DNA from: Myxococcales bacterium UBA1203
Lineage (GTDB): Bacteria > Myxococcota > Myxococcia > Myxococcales > UBA5297
Length of the DNA stretch: 64,000 nt
Assembly (NCBI GenBank): GCA_002309695.1
Contig: DBXV01000023.1
Coordinates: forward strand, 67,852 to 131,851
Direction of reading: 5' to 3'
In this document: piece by piece, positions 33,531 through 42,338 of the stretch
Numbering within the stretch: the stretch's first letter is position 1
Layout of the letters: each line of letters starts with the position of its first letter
The notes under the pieces: generated by a model
The model's input: the letters and a program-made list of their open reading frames with translations, nothing else
What the model was told of the DNA's origin: nothing
The model's database searches: none
Program-made: the position numbers and the translations under genes

Positions 33531-34637
33531 ATGTCCGAACAAACGCAACAGGATGCGGCGCCGGCCGCCGAGGGGGGGAGCCCGGAGACGAAGTCAGATT
33601 CTCCCGCGAAGTCGCCCGGCTCCCCCGAACCCGAAAAAAAAGCGCCGAAAAAGTCCGAGGTCGGCTCGCTGCGCAGTGAGCGCGGCTCCGCCAAAAGCTG
33701 CCTGAAAGACATACGCGGCGTGCTGAAGGAACACGGCGGGCGCCTGTCCGCGGAGGCCCGAAAGGACATCGACGAGGCCATGGCCGCGCTGGAAGCGTCC
33801 ATCGCCGGCAAGTCGGCAGAGGCCATCGCCGAAAAAAGGGAGAAGCTGGAGCAGCTGGCCGAGCAGCATCTGAAATTCCGGCGCTCCAGCGAAACCGCCG
33901 AGTACATCCTCGCCATCGCCGAGGCTCTGGCCATCGCCCTCCTGCTGCGCTTCTTCATCGTCGAGCCCTACAAAATCCCCTCCGGCTCGATGATTCCCAC
34001 GCTGCTCATCGGCGACCACATCTTCGTCAACAAGCTGTCCTACGGGGTTCGCATCCCGGCCGTGGACAAGCTGGCGTTCCACTGGGGCGGCTACAAACGC
34101 GGCGACGTGGTGGTCTTCGTCAATCCGCTGGACGACGAGCTCCCGCTCCTCCAGCGCCGCGACTACGTGAAGCGCATCGTCGGCCTGCCCGGGGACACCA
34201 TCGAGGTCAAAAACGAGGTGATTCACGTCAACGGCGTTCCCCAGACCCAGAGGAGCATCGACAGCGGCTTCACCTATTACGACCGCCTGCCCGACGGGGC
34301 GACCTGGCTCGAACAGAAGGCGGAGCTCATGCACGAGACGCTGACCGCGGAGCAGAGCGGCGGTGCGACCATCGTCCACGACATTCTGCGCGATCCCATG
34401 CGCCCTCACGCTCCCTATGAAGGGCCTTTCCACGTGCCGGCCGGCCACCTCTTTATGATGGGCGACAACCGGGACAACTCGCAGGACGGACGCTACGGGC
34501 GGCTGGGCGGCTGGTTCGTCCCCTTTGACCACGTGAAGGGCCGCGCCTTTGTCATCTGGTACTCGTGGGGCGTCCCCGGCAGCTGGCTCTGGGGCGACAA
34601 GGGCATCCGCTTCGGCCGCCTGTTCCACGGCATCTGA
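33531..34637 (+). CDS. lepB: Signal peptidase I
   Basis: A 368-residue membrane protease, longer than E. coli-like minimal forms because of a roughly 120-residue N-terminal Lys/Glu-rich, coiled-coil-like region ahead of its membrane helix (YILAIAEALAIALLLRFFIV). The catalytic Ser153 lies in YKIPSGSMIPTLLIGD. The general base Lys214 lies in RRDYVKRIVGLPGDTI. Box E is FMMGDNRDNSQDGRYG. It removes signal peptides from exported proteins at the outer face of the inner membrane. It follows lepA by 21 bases; cysS starts about 80 bases downstream. The basic N-terminal extension may lie in the cytoplasm near the translocon or ribosome, which is inference. Confidence 0.96.
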   Translation: MSEQTQQDAAPAAEGGSPETKSDSPAKSPGSPEPEKKAPKKSEVGSLRSERGSAKSCLKDIRGVLKEHGGRLSAEARKDIDEAMAALEASIAGKSAEAIAEKREKLEQLAEQHLKFRRSSETAEYILAIAEALAIALLLRFFIVEPYKIPSGSMIPTLLIGDHIFVNKLSYGVRIPAVDKLAFHWGGYKRGDVVVFVNPLDDELPLLQRRDYVKRIVGLPGDTIEVKNEVIHVNGVPQTQRSIDSGFTYYDRLPDGATWLEQKAELMHETLTAEQSGGATIVHDILRDPMRPHAPYEGPFHVPAGHLFMMGDNRDNSQDGRYGRLGGWFVPFDHVKGRAFVIWYSWGVPGSWLWGDKGIRFGRLFHGI

Positions 34638-34718
34638 TCTGACGCAGGCAGCCGCCGAATCGAACGACTGGGAGACGCCCGCGTCCCCCCATCCAAAGTG
34701 TCATTTGAAGGAGTCACC

Positions 34719-36176
34719 ATGGACATCAGCCTGAACAACACCATGACCGGCAAAAAGGAGATCTTTCACCCCATCACCGAGGGGAAGGTCGGCCTCTACG
34801 TCTGCGGCCCCACCGTCTATGACATGAGCCACGTGGGGCACGCCCGCGTCTATGTCACCTTCGACGTGGTCGCCCGCTTCCTGAGGAGCCTCGGAAACGA
34901 AGTGACCTACGTGCGGAATTTCACGGACATCGACGACAAGATCATCCGCCGCGCCAATGAGCAGGGCGTTCCCTCCTCGGAAATTTCGGAAAAGTTCATC
35001 GCCGAGTTCCAAAAGGACATGGCCTCGCTGGGAGTGGCCCCCGCCGACGTGGAGCCAAAGGTCACGCAGCACATCCCGGACATCATCGCCCTCATCGAGA
35101 AGATCATCGCCAACGGCCACGCCTATGAGTCGGGCGGCGACGTCTATTTCGCCGTCAGGAGCTTCAACGGCTACGGCAAGCTCTCCAAGCGCGACCTCGA
35201 CCAGCTGGAAGCGGGCGCACGTGTCGAAGTGGGCGACAAGAAGCGCGACCCTCTGGACTTTGCCCTCTGGAAGGCCGCCAAGCCCGACGAGCCCTTCTGG
35301 GAGAGCCCCTGGGGCAAGGGGCGGCCAGGCTGGCACATCGAGTGTTCGGCCATGAGCGCCAAATACCTGGGCGAGACCTTCGACATTCACGCGGGCGGCA
35401 AAGACCTCGTCTTCCCACACCACGAAAATGAAATCGCCCAGTCAGAAGCGGCCAGCGGCAAGACCTTCGCCAACTACTGGATGCACAACGGCTTCGTGCA
35501 GATCGACAACGAGAAGATGTCCAAGTCGCTGGGCAACTTCTTCACGATTCGCGACGTACTTAAAACCTGCGAGCCCGAGGCGCTGCGCCTGTTCCTTCTG
35601 GGGACGCACTACCGGAATCCCATCAACTTCAGCGACGCGGCCCTCGCCGACGCCGAACGCCGGCTTGATTACCTCTACGAGACGCTGGCCAAGGCACAGG
35701 CGCGGCTGAAAGGCGGCACCGTCACCGAGGGCGAGATTCTGGAGAAGGACGCCATCGAGGCCATCGTGCCCAACTTCCAGAAGGCCATGGCGGACGACTT
35801 CAATGCCGCCGAGGCGCTGGGGGCTCTCGCGGGCGTCTTCGCAATCATCAACCAGCTCGCCGAGAGGCCGCGCGGCAAGAAGGACAAGGGAATCACCGAG
35901 CGCACGCTGAATGCCCTGCTCTGCGAGCTGGACAAGGTGACGAACGTGCTGGGCATCCTCCGCGAGAATCCGGCGGACTATCTCCTCAGGCGCAGAACCC
36001 GGAAGGCGGCGGCCAGAGGCATTTCGCCGGAGGACGTGGAGGCCAAAATCGCCGAGCGTCAGGAAGCGCGGAAGGCCAAAGATTTCGCCCGCGCCGATGA
36101 AATCCGGAATGCCCTCGCGGCACAGGGCGTGGAGCTCATGGACACGCCGGAGGGCACGACCTGGAAAGTGGGGTGA
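34719..36176 (+). CDS. cysS: Cysteinyl-tRNA synthetase
   Basis: A 485-residue class I synthetase. ATG 34719 has AAGGAG five bases upstream; an in-frame GTG at 34698 lies upstream of that ribosome site and is rejected. The zinc-ligand Cys29 and the HIGH-type motif HVGH (38-41) sit in YVCGPTVYDMSHVGHARVY. The second zinc region is GRPGWHIECSAMSAKYLG with PHHENEIAQSEA. The KMSKS loop is NEKMSKSLGNFF. It charges tRNA-Cys in the cytoplasm. It closes the lepA-lepB-cysS run and is followed by a strong terminator. Confidence 0.97.
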   Translation: MDISLNNTMTGKKEIFHPITEGKVGLYVCGPTVYDMSHVGHARVYVTFDVVARFLRSLGNEVTYVRNFTDIDDKIIRRANEQGVPSSEISEKFIAEFQKDMASLGVAPADVEPKVTQHIPDIIALIEKIIANGHAYESGGDVYFAVRSFNGYGKLSKRDLDQLEAGARVEVGDKKRDPLDFALWKAAKPDEPFWESPWGKGRPGWHIECSAMSAKYLGETFDIHAGGKDLVFPHHENEIAQSEAASGKTFANYWMHNGFVQIDNEKMSKSLGNFFTIRDVLKTCEPEALRLFLLGTHYRNPINFSDAALADAERRLDYLYETLAKAQARLKGGTVTEGEILEKDAIEAIVPNFQKAMADDFNAAEALGALAGVFAIINQLAERPRGKKDKGITERTLNALLCELDKVTNVLGILRENPADYLLRRRTRKAAARGISPEDVEAKIAERQEARKAKDFARADEIRNALAAQGVELMDTPEGTTWKVG

Positions 36177-36184
36177 GATTGAAT

Positions 36185-36220
36185 AATTCAATGAATTAAA
36201 CATATTGGATTCATTGAATT
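36185..36220. repeat. Perfect 12-bp inverted repeat, AT-rich
   Basis: AATTCAATGAAT (36185-36196) and ATTCATTGAATT (36209-36220) are exact inverted copies separated by 12 bases. The element is AT-rich inside a GC-rich chromosome, lies eight bases after the cysS stop, and has no T-tract. The core AATTCAATGA recurs in the loop of the terminator that follows. Confidence 0.75.
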
Positions 36221-36261
36221 TATGGACTCACTCAACAAACGCCCTTTTCTGAAAACAAACT

Positions 36262-36298
36262 CAGCCCGCCCCAATTCAATGAGGCGGGCTGTTTTTTT
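36262..36298 (+). terminator. Terminator of cysS (lepA operon)
   Basis: CAGCCCGCC (36262-36270) pairs with GGCGGGCTG (36283-36291) and is followed by seven T. The loop carries AATTCAATGA. It stands between convergent cysS and the lipoprotein gene at 36312, and a near copy of the hairpin lies at 37707-37736. Confidence 0.9.
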
Positions 36299-36311
36299 AT
36301 TTATGCTTCAA

Positions 36312-37640
36312 TTACAGCCCCATCACGCACCGCATTCCGCCGTAATACTTTCCTGTTCCCCGATCAAAATAGATGCGGGAAGCGATGGGCATATACTCGG
36401 CGTTTTCGCCCCAGCCGCCGCCCTTTAACACTTTATTATTGTTGGAAGCGCTGAACTGCGAACTCGTCCATTCATTGACATTGCCCGTCATGTCCACGAG
36501 GCCAAGCGGGCTGTCTCCGGCAGGCGAATATGTGCCAATGGCAGCAGTTCCCCAATAAGTATTGGCAGTCGCCTCTGTTCCATTGCAATAGCTTGGACTG
36601 TCAAAATAATTGGCCGTCACGCAGTGTTCCAGCGTATCTCCAAAGGCATACGTCGTATTCAGATGTTCCGTGCCATTATGGGTGGCCGCATATTCCCATT
36701 CTTCTTCCGTGGGCAGCCGCCCGCCAATCCACTCGCAGTATTCTTTGGCACCATTCCAATATACACAATTCATCGGGTGATTCAGCCAGTCATCCCCCCG
36801 ATTGGAATTGCATATCCACTTGTTGTCCTCCGCCGTATCATAATTCTCTTCCGTGCAGGCCCCGGCAGCCACGCACTTCTGAAATTCCTCAACGCTGACG
36901 GGCGCTTTTCCCAATGCAAACGCAGCCAGCGTCACGGCGTCGCCCTCATGATAGAGATACGTATTATGGGTTAATACAAATGACCCGGCGGGAATTCCGA
37001 CAAAGCCATTGGGAATGCAGCCATTCATGTGTTCTTCATAATGATAGCCGCCGTCACAGCCGTCATGGCCGTCATTTCCATCGTTTCCATTGCAGATATA
37101 TTGCGTCTGAGCCGGCTGAATCTCGCCGTCAATCAATACTTCGATTTTGATTCCGCCATTCGCACAATTTGTCCCGGCGGGCTCCGGCGACGTCTGAATC
37201 GCGGCATTTGTGCCGTTCGTTCCCTGCCCGTTCTCTCCGTTATTTCCATTGCAGATGTATTGCGTCTGAGCCGGCTGAACCTCGCCGTCAATCAATACTT
37301 CGATTTTGATTCCGCCATTCTCACAATTCGCCCCGGCGGGCTCCGGCGAGGTCTGAATTGTGGTATTCGTGCCGTTCGTCCCCTGCCCGTTCTCTCCGTT
37401 ATTTCCATTGCAGATATATTGCGTCTGTTCGTTCTGAACTTCTCCGTCGAGAAATACTTCGATTTTAATGCCGCCATTGGCGCAGTTTTCCCCCGCCGGC
37501 TCTGCGCTTGTGCGAATAGCCGAATTTGTTCCGTTCTTCCCATCCGCGCCGTCACTTCCGCCGCAGCTTAAAAGCGCCAGAGCGGGAATCAATGCGGCCA
37601 GAATGTATGCGCAGTTCTTTCTGACTTTCATTGTATTCAT
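36312..37640 (-). CDS. Lipoprotein with three DUF7151-like repeats and an FGE-sulfatase domain (paralogue 1)
   Basis: A 442-residue lipoprotein. ATG 37640 has AAGGAGG five bases upstream. The signal (KNCAYILAALIPALALLSC) gives lipidated Cys26. Three 53-residue repeats follow, each spanning TSPEPAGANCENGGIKIEVL to QTQYICNG, joined by collagen-like Gly-X-Y linkers (GNNGENGQGTNGTN). I know this module as DUF7151, a name from memory. Residues about 215-442 form an FGE-sulfatase (SUMF1/PvdO/EgtB-type) domain: FVGIPAGSFVLTH, ERGRLPTEEEWEYAA-type core (GGRLPTEEEWEYAATHNG), LGLVDMTGNVNEWTSSQF and GGMRCVMGL. It is probably surface-exposed. Whether it is an enzyme or a binding protein is not clear. It is a paralogue of the gene at 37772. 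Confidence 0.88.
   Translation of the reverse strand: MNTMKVRKNCAYILAALIPALALLSCGGSDGADGKNGTNSAIRTSAEPAGENCANGGIKIEVFLDGEVQNEQTQYICNGNNGENGQGTNGTNTTIQTSPEPAGANCENGGIKIEVLIDGEVQPAQTQYICNGNNGENGQGTNGTNAAIQTSPEPAGTNCANGGIKIEVLIDGEIQPAQTQYICNGNDGNDGHDGCDGGYHYEEHMNGCIPNGFVGIPAGSFVLTHNTYLYHEGDAVTLAAFALGKAPVSVEEFQKCVAAGACTEENYDTAEDNKWICNSNRGDDWLNHPMNCVYWNGAKEYCEWIGGRLPTEEEWEYAATHNGTEHLNTTYAFGDTLEHCVTANYFDSPSYCNGTEATANTYWGTAAIGTYSPAGDSPLGLVDMTGNVNEWTSSQFSASNNNKVLKGGGWGENAEYMPIASRIYFDRGTGKYYGGMRCVMGL
37075..37525 (-). repeat. Three tandem DNA repeats of 159 bp
   Basis: The DUF7151-like modules are repeated at DNA level: the segment encoding YICNG recurs at 37092, 37251 and 37410, an exact 159-bp period. 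Copies two and three are nearly identical over long stretches, which points to recent duplication and a potential for copy-number change. Confidence 0.85.
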
Positions 37641-37698
37641 CACTTCCTCCTTATTCAGCACATTCAGTCAGGCGTCAGGACGGCCACGGCCTTTACAA

Positions 37699-37736
37699 TA
37701 AAAAATCAGCCCGTCCCAATGCAATGAGGCGGGCTG
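37699..37736 (-). terminator. Terminator after lipoprotein paralogue 2
   Basis: On the minus strand CAGCCCGCC pairs with GACGGGCTG (37728-37736 and 37707-37715, one G-T pair) and is followed by A and TTTTT (37705-37701). The hairpin is nearly the same sequence as the one at 36262-36291. Confidence 0.85.
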
Positions 37737-37771
37737 AATTATATCTATATTCTATGGCAGTATTTATTTGT

Positions 37772-39262
37772 TTATTCTACATCCATCATACACCGAATTC
37801 CATACATATCATATTTATTCTCGGGATCAACCTGGGCGCGATAGGTAACACTCTGCATTGCTTCCTCCCATAGCCACGACCCGCCGCGCATCACCCCATT
37901 TGTCCCTGATGACGAGAATCGAGAGGTGGTCCATTCCGCGACATTCCCTGTCATATCCACCAGACCCAATGGGCTGTTGCCATTGTAGATTCCAACGGGA
38001 CTCGTTCCGCCAGTCGGCGAGTCAAAAATTCCATTACAATATGGATTTGTGCCTGAGGCTTTATAATTCGCATTTCGGCAGTGTTTGAGCGTATTGCCGA
38101 AAGCATACTTCGTATTCAGATGCTCCGTCCCGTTGTGCGTCGCTGCATATTCCCACTCAAACTCTGTCGGAAGTTGGCCGCCAGCCCAGACGCAGTATGT
38201 AAGCGCCCCCATCTTATTCACACAATTCATCGGATGGTTGTAATAGTTTTCGCCGCGCCCGTAATTGCACCTGCCGTCGTTGCTGTGTGTATTATAATGT
38301 TGACTCGAACATATTCCCCCTTCGACGCACTCCATAAATTCTCGCACCGTCACCGGCGTCTTTTTCATAAAAAACGCATTAAAATACATTGCTTGTCCCA
38401 CTGAATAGCCCGTAGATGTGCTGTATGTTAATGTCATTTTTCCCGCTGGAATATAAATAAATCCCTCGGGATTGGGGACACACGCGCCGGAAGAATCGCG
38501 GTGCATGGAGGCGTCGCACCCGTCTCTGCCGTCGGTTCCATTGGTTCCATTTGTTCCATTGCAGATATATTTTGTCTGCCCCGTCTGAACCACATTGTTC
38601 AGCAATACTTCTATTTTAATGCCCCCATTGGCGCACTGCTGCGAGCCGACAGCCACGGTGCTCGTCCGAATGGAGGCATTTGCCCCATTGGCGCCGTTCT
38701 GCCCGTCCTCGCCATTGCAGATGTATTGCGTCTGTCCCGGCTGAGCCGCACCGTCCAGCAATACTTCTATTTTAATGCCGCCATTCTCACAATTCGTCCC
38801 GGCGGGCTCCTGCGCCGTCTGAATGGTGGCATTTGTTCCATTTGTGCCGACGGTGCCGTCAATGCCATTGCAGATGTATTGCGTCTGCGCGTCCTGAACT
38901 TCGCCGTCGAGCAGTACTTCTATTTTAATGCCGCCATTCTCACAATTTGTTCCGGCGGGCTCCGCAGCTGTCCGCACCGACGCGCTCGTCCCATTGTTTC
39001 CGGGCGTGCTGCCGCTGCCGTCACTGCCATTATTTCCATTACAAATGTATTGCGTCTCCCCTTCCTGAACGAGGCCGTCCTGCATCACCTCTATTTTAAT
39101 GCCCCCATTGGTGCAGTTTTCCCCGGCGGGCTCGACGGTTGTGCGAATGGTCGAATTGACGCCGTCTTTGCCGTCGCCGCCGCCCAGGCACCCCAAAAGC
39201 GCCAGAGCGGGAAGCAGGGCCATCGTGCGCATGCAGTTCTTCCTGTCCGTCATTGTCTTCAT
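37772..39262 (-). CDS. Lipoprotein with four DUF7151-like repeats and an FGE-sulfatase domain (paralogue 2)
   Basis: A 496-residue paralogue of the gene at 36312. The start ATG 39262 is chosen because the 5' region aligns with paralogue 1 (both begin MxTMxxRKNC) and GAGGG lies eight bases upstream. An ATG at 39277 overlapping the YitT stop as ATGA is the alternative. Lipidated Cys25 lies in PALALLGC. Four modules follow with spacings of 156, 153 and 171 bp, separated by Gly-X-Y stretches (GTNGTNGTDGRDGCD). The FGE-sulfatase domain covers about 270-496: FIYIPAGKMTLTYS, GGQLPTEFEWEYAATHNG, LGLVDMTGNVAEWTTSRF and YGIRCMMDVE. Base composition is more AT-rich than flanking genes. Confidence 0.88.
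   Translation of the reverse strand: MKTMTDRKNCMRTMALLPALALLGCLGGGDGKDGVNSTIRTTVEPAGENCTNGGIKIEVMQDGLVQEGETQYICNGNNGSDGSGSTPGNNGTSASVRTAAEPAGTNCENGGIKIEVLLDGEVQDAQTQYICNGIDGTVGTNGTNATIQTAQEPAGTNCENGGIKIEVLLDGAAQPGQTQYICNGEDGQNGANGANASIRTSTVAVGSQQCANGGIKIEVLLNNVVQTGQTKYICNGTNGTNGTDGRDGCDASMHRDSSGACVPNPEGFIYIPAGKMTLTYSTSTGYSVGQAMYFNAFFMKKTPVTVREFMECVEGGICSSQHYNTHSNDGRCNYGRGENYYNHPMNCVNKMGALTYCVWAGGQLPTEFEWEYAATHNGTEHLNTKYAFGNTLKHCRNANYKASGTNPYCNGIFDSPTGGTSPVGIYNGNSPLGLVDMTGNVAEWTTSRFSSSGTNGVMRGGSWLWEEAMQSVTYRAQVDPENKYDMYGIRCMMDVE
38555..39160 (-). repeat. Four tandem DUF7151-like module repeats
   Basis: The YICNG-coding segment recurs at 38561, 38717, 38870 and 39041 (periods 156, 153, 171 bp). 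The copies are more diverged than in paralogue 1, and the linkers vary in length by whole Gly-X-Y triplets. Confidence 0.8.
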
Positions 39263-39273
39263 TGCTTTTTCCC

Positions 39274-40233
39274 TCATTGTTTTTCGTTCCCTGAATTGTG
39301 TGCGGAGGCATTTCCATCTCCGGAAGGATGTTCGTCGGGCAGCACCTCCAGGTCATTTTTGTGCTGCTCGGGATGCTTGAAGGGCGAGTCCTTGTAGAAA
39401 AGCCCCATGACCTCGCGCGTCTCGACGATGTTCACAAAGGCCGTTGGATCGACCTCGCGGATCACGCGCTTCACGTCGGTGAGCTCGTAGTGGGAGAGGA
39501 CCATCATCAGCATCTTCCGCTTCTTGTGAGAGTAGCCGCCCTCCACGTCCAGCACCGTCACGCCGCGGTAGAGCTCGTCCAGCAGCCGCTGCCGCATCCG
39601 CTCGCCCTGGGTGGTGATAATCATCAGCGTCAGCTTGATGTGCCGCGTGTGAAGCATGTCGATGACCTTCCCCGACACGAAAATGACCATCATCGTGTAG
39701 AGGGCTGTGTTCCAGTTGGCCGTGAAGCCGGAGATGACGACCACCACGGCATTGAGCACGAAAATCAGCTCGCCCAGGGGGAACTGGCGCCTCTGCGTGA
39801 TGACGACGCCGATGATGTCGAAGCCGCCGGTCGAGCCGCCCAGCTTGAGGACGATGCCGATGCAGGCGCCGACGATGACGCCGCCGAAGACCGCAGCGAG
39901 AATCGGGTCGCTCGTCACGGGCTTCAGCGGAATCCACTGCATGGCCGCGGACGTGACCACGACCGAGACGACGCTCCGTGCCACGAACTTTTTGCCCAGG
40001 CGCACGAACCCCAGAATGAAGACGGGGATGTTCAGAACCAGAATCACCATGCCGGTGTTGGTCAGCGGCGATTTCGGCCCGATGAACTTGAGCGCCACGT
40101 GGCTGATGATCATGCCCACGCCCGTCACCCCGCCGTTCTGGATGTCCATGGGCAGGATGAACATGTTGTAGGCGAATGCGAGGAGCACGGAGGCCAGGCA
40201 GATGGCCGTGTTGCGGATGATGGAATTGAGCAA
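39274..40233 (-). CDS. YitT-family membrane protein (DUF161/DUF2179)
   Basis: A 319-residue protein. The start is TTG 40233, because AGGAG lies seven bases upstream (AAGGAGACTGGCG); the longer frame has no ribosome site. Five hydrophobic segments form the YitT domain (FILPMDIQNGGVTGVGMIIS; LAAVFGGVIVGACIGIVLKL, then GGSTGGFDIIGVVI). The C-terminal cytoplasmic DUF2179 domain follows (MIITTQGERMRQRLLDEL, then RGVTVLDVEGGYSHKKRKML). The transported substrate is unknown in the family. The last 25 residues are hydrophilic. It is followed by lipoprotein paralogue 2, possibly with translational coupling. Confidence 0.9.
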   Translation of the reverse strand: MLNSIIRNTAICLASVLLAFAYNMFILPMDIQNGGVTGVGMIISHVALKFIGPKSPLTNTGMVILVLNIPVFILGFVRLGKKFVARSVVSVVVTSAAMQWIPLKPVTSDPILAAVFGGVIVGACIGIVLKLGGSTGGFDIIGVVITQRRQFPLGELIFVLNAVVVVISGFTANWNTALYTMMVIFVSGKVIDMLHTRHIKLTLMIITTQGERMRQRLLDELYRGVTVLDVEGGYSHKKRKMLMMVLSHYELTDVKRVIREVDPTAFVNIVETREVMGLFYKDSPFKHPEQHKNDLEVLPDEHPSGDGNASAHNSGNEKQ

Positions 40234-40281
40234 CGCCAGTCTCCTTCGGCCGTTTGAACGGGCCAAAACAGCGGTGCGCTG

Positions 40282-41685
40282 TCAGAAAAATTTTCCCGTG
40301 ATGACGATGAAGATCAGGACGGCGGCGATGGCGGCGGGACAGAGCCAGCGGATGGAGAACGAGAGAAGGACGCCCAGCTTTTTGCCCTCGGCAATGCCCA
40401 GAACTTTGAGCGCCTGAGGCATCCCCCACTTCCAGCCGACAAACAGGCAGATGAAGAGCCCGCCCAGGACCATCACCAGATTGCCAAAGGCGATGTTGAG
40501 CAGGCCGAAGAAGCCGTCGGGAACGCCGAAAAAGCGGGTGAAGAATGCGCTCCCGCCGAAAGAGAGGGCGCAGGGGATGCCCAGGAGAAAGCCCACGCCG
40601 GCGATGAGGAGAACGGCTCTGCCGCGCGTCCATCCCTTTCGGTCCACGAGGTCGGCGGCGATGAGCTCAATCATGCTGACGATGGACGTGAGCGCCGCAA
40701 TCACGAGGAGCGCATAGAAGGCCGTGGCGATGAGGCTCCCCATGGGCAGCGTGGAAAAAATCGTAGGCAGCGTGACGAAGGCGAGTCCCGGGCCGCCGGC
40801 GGGCTTCATCCCCGCGGTGAAAATGGCGGGGAAGATGATGAGTCCCGCGAGGAGCGCCACGCCCGTGTCGGCGGCGACGCTGGAGAGCGCGAGGGGCGCG
40901 AGGCCAGTTTCGCGTCGGTTCAGATAGGAACCGTAGGTCACCATCACGCCCATGCCGATGCTGAGGCTGAAAAATGCCTGTCCCAGAGCGGACATGACGA
41001 TGGGAACGGTGAGCTTGCTGAGGTCAGGCTTGAAGAGAAAGCGGAGGCCGTCGCCCGCGCCGGGAAGCATCAGCGAATGCACCGCGAGTCCCAGAAGGAG
41101 CAGGAAGAAGATGGGCATGAGGACAAAGGAGGCCCGCTCGATGCCGCGCCCCACGCCCTTGAAGACGACCGCCGCGCTGAGGGCGATGATGAGGGCAGCG
41201 GCGGGGATGCTGGTGACGGGCGAGGCGATGAAGCTGGAAAAGAGTTCGCCGCTCGCGTCGGCGCTGATGGGCGAGGCAAAGGCGCCCGAGACGGACTTTT
41301 CGAGGTAGCCCAGGGCCCAGCCCGCGACCGCGCTGTAAAAGGCCAGAATCGCGTAGCCCGCGCTGACGCCTAAACGGCCGACCCAGCTCCAGCGCGTTCC
41401 CGGAGCGAGGACTTCAAACGACTGCACGGCTCCCCGCCGGGTGGCCTGGCCAATCGAGAACTCGGCCATCATCACGGGAAAGCCGAGGAGCAGGACGAAG
41501 AGGATGTACACGAGGACAAAGGCCGCGCCGCCGCCCTCGCCCGCCATGTAGGGGAAGCGCCAGATGTTCCCCAGGCCGATGGCCGAGCCCGCTGCCGAGA
41601 GGACGAATCCGACGCGCGAGGCAAAGCCGTCCCGCCGGGCGGCGTCCTGAGCTGGTGCGGACGATTGGTCTGTCATCACTTCCAC
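40282..41685 (-). CDS. Sodium-dependent neurotransmitter-symporter-family transporter
   Basis: A 467-residue inner-membrane protein with about 11-12 helices. The hallmark first segment is VGFVLSAAGSAIGLGNIWRF followed by PYMAGEGGGAAFVLVYI. TM6 contains AFFSLSIGMGVMVTYGSYLN, and TM8 includes the region SIVSMIELIAADLVDRKG. Bacterial NSS proteins (LeuT, TnaT, MhsT) take up amino acids with Na+. The substrate cannot be assigned. The start is GTG 41685 with GAGGAG eight bases upstream; ATG 41676 is an alternative. It lies upstream of YitT with a 48-base gap. Confidence 0.92.
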   Translation of the reverse strand: MEVMTDQSSAPAQDAARRDGFASRVGFVLSAAGSAIGLGNIWRFPYMAGEGGGAAFVLVYILFVLLLGFPVMMAEFSIGQATRRGAVQSFEVLAPGTRWSWVGRLGVSAGYAILAFYSAVAGWALGYLEKSVSGAFASPISADASGELFSSFIASPVTSIPAAALIIALSAAVVFKGVGRGIERASFVLMPIFFLLLLGLAVHSLMLPGAGDGLRFLFKPDLSKLTVPIVMSALGQAFFSLSIGMGVMVTYGSYLNRRETGLAPLALSSVAADTGVALLAGLIIFPAIFTAGMKPAGGPGLAFVTLPTIFSTLPMGSLIATAFYALLVIAALTSIVSMIELIAADLVDRKGWTRGRAVLLIAGVGFLLGIPCALSFGGSAFFTRFFGVPDGFFGLLNIAFGNLVMVLGGLFICLFVGWKWGMPQALKVLGIAEGKKLGVLLSFSIRWLCPAAIAAVLIFIVITGKFF

Positions 41686-41876
41686 TTGCTGCGCTCCTCT
41701 TCCTGCTTCCGCCTGGCGCGGTCTGTTCCGGCCCGCTTCACTTCAGATGCCTGTTCGTCTGGCGCCCCGCGGGCTTCTCCAAAATCTTCGAACAACAAAA
41801 CTCTCTGCGGGACAGCGCACCGGTCTCAGGAAAACCTGCGGCTCCCGGAAATCCCCCCGGCTGAATCGGCGCGCCG

Positions 41877-42335
41877 CTAGAGCACAATCAGGGTGCGCTC
41901 CGCCATCCGGCGCTCCGTTTCAGAAAGACACGAAGAAAGCGCCTTCCTGCCAATCCTGCCCTCCGTGGCGTCGCTGAGCGCCAGCATCTCCTCCGTCAGG
42001 TATTTGTAGAGGAAGACGAGGGCGTCATAGCCGTCTCTGGGGATGACCTCGGCCCACGCCTCGCGCCGCATGTAGCTGTCGATTTCCTCGTATTCGCGGG
42101 CGAGCTCCCAGCGGGCCAGGCGAAAGGCCTCGCGGAAGACGAGAGCAGAGGGCCGCGGCGAACCGGGGGCCACCAGATGCCCGAAGCGCTGGCAGTCCGA
42201 AGCGCTGGACCACTCCAGAATCTCCGGGGGCCATGCCAGAAGGCGCTCAGCTAGGTCCCGTGCCGCCTCTGACAGCAGATGCTCCTCCAGCGGAACGGGC
42301 TTCAGGTCGTAGAGGTAATCCCAGCGGGAACTCAC
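41877..42335 (-). CDS. Hypothetical helical protein, 152 aa
   Basis: The protein is helical, acidic and soluble (EEHLLSEAARDLAERLLAW; FREAFRLARWELAREYEEID; YKYLTEEMLALSDATEGRIG). I recognise no family. The start is GTG 42335, right behind the stop of the lipase-like gene (42339), with GGGAGGG upstream, so the two genes form a translationally linked pair. A role together with the lipase-like protein is the only contextual hint. Confidence 0.7.
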   Translation of the reverse strand: MSSRWDYLYDLKPVPLEEHLLSEAARDLAERLLAWPPEILEWSSASDCQRFGHLVAPGSPRPSALVFREAFRLARWELAREYEEIDSYMRREAWAEVIPRDGYDALVFLYKYLTEEMLALSDATEGRIGRKALSSCLSETERRMAERTLIVL

Positions 42336-42338
42336 GCC

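Noticed and set aside
37075..39160. A CRISPR-like array of regular repeats
   Set aside because: Repeats of 153-171 bp are whole protein modules in an open frame, not 25-40 bp repeats with unique spacers, and no cas gene is present.
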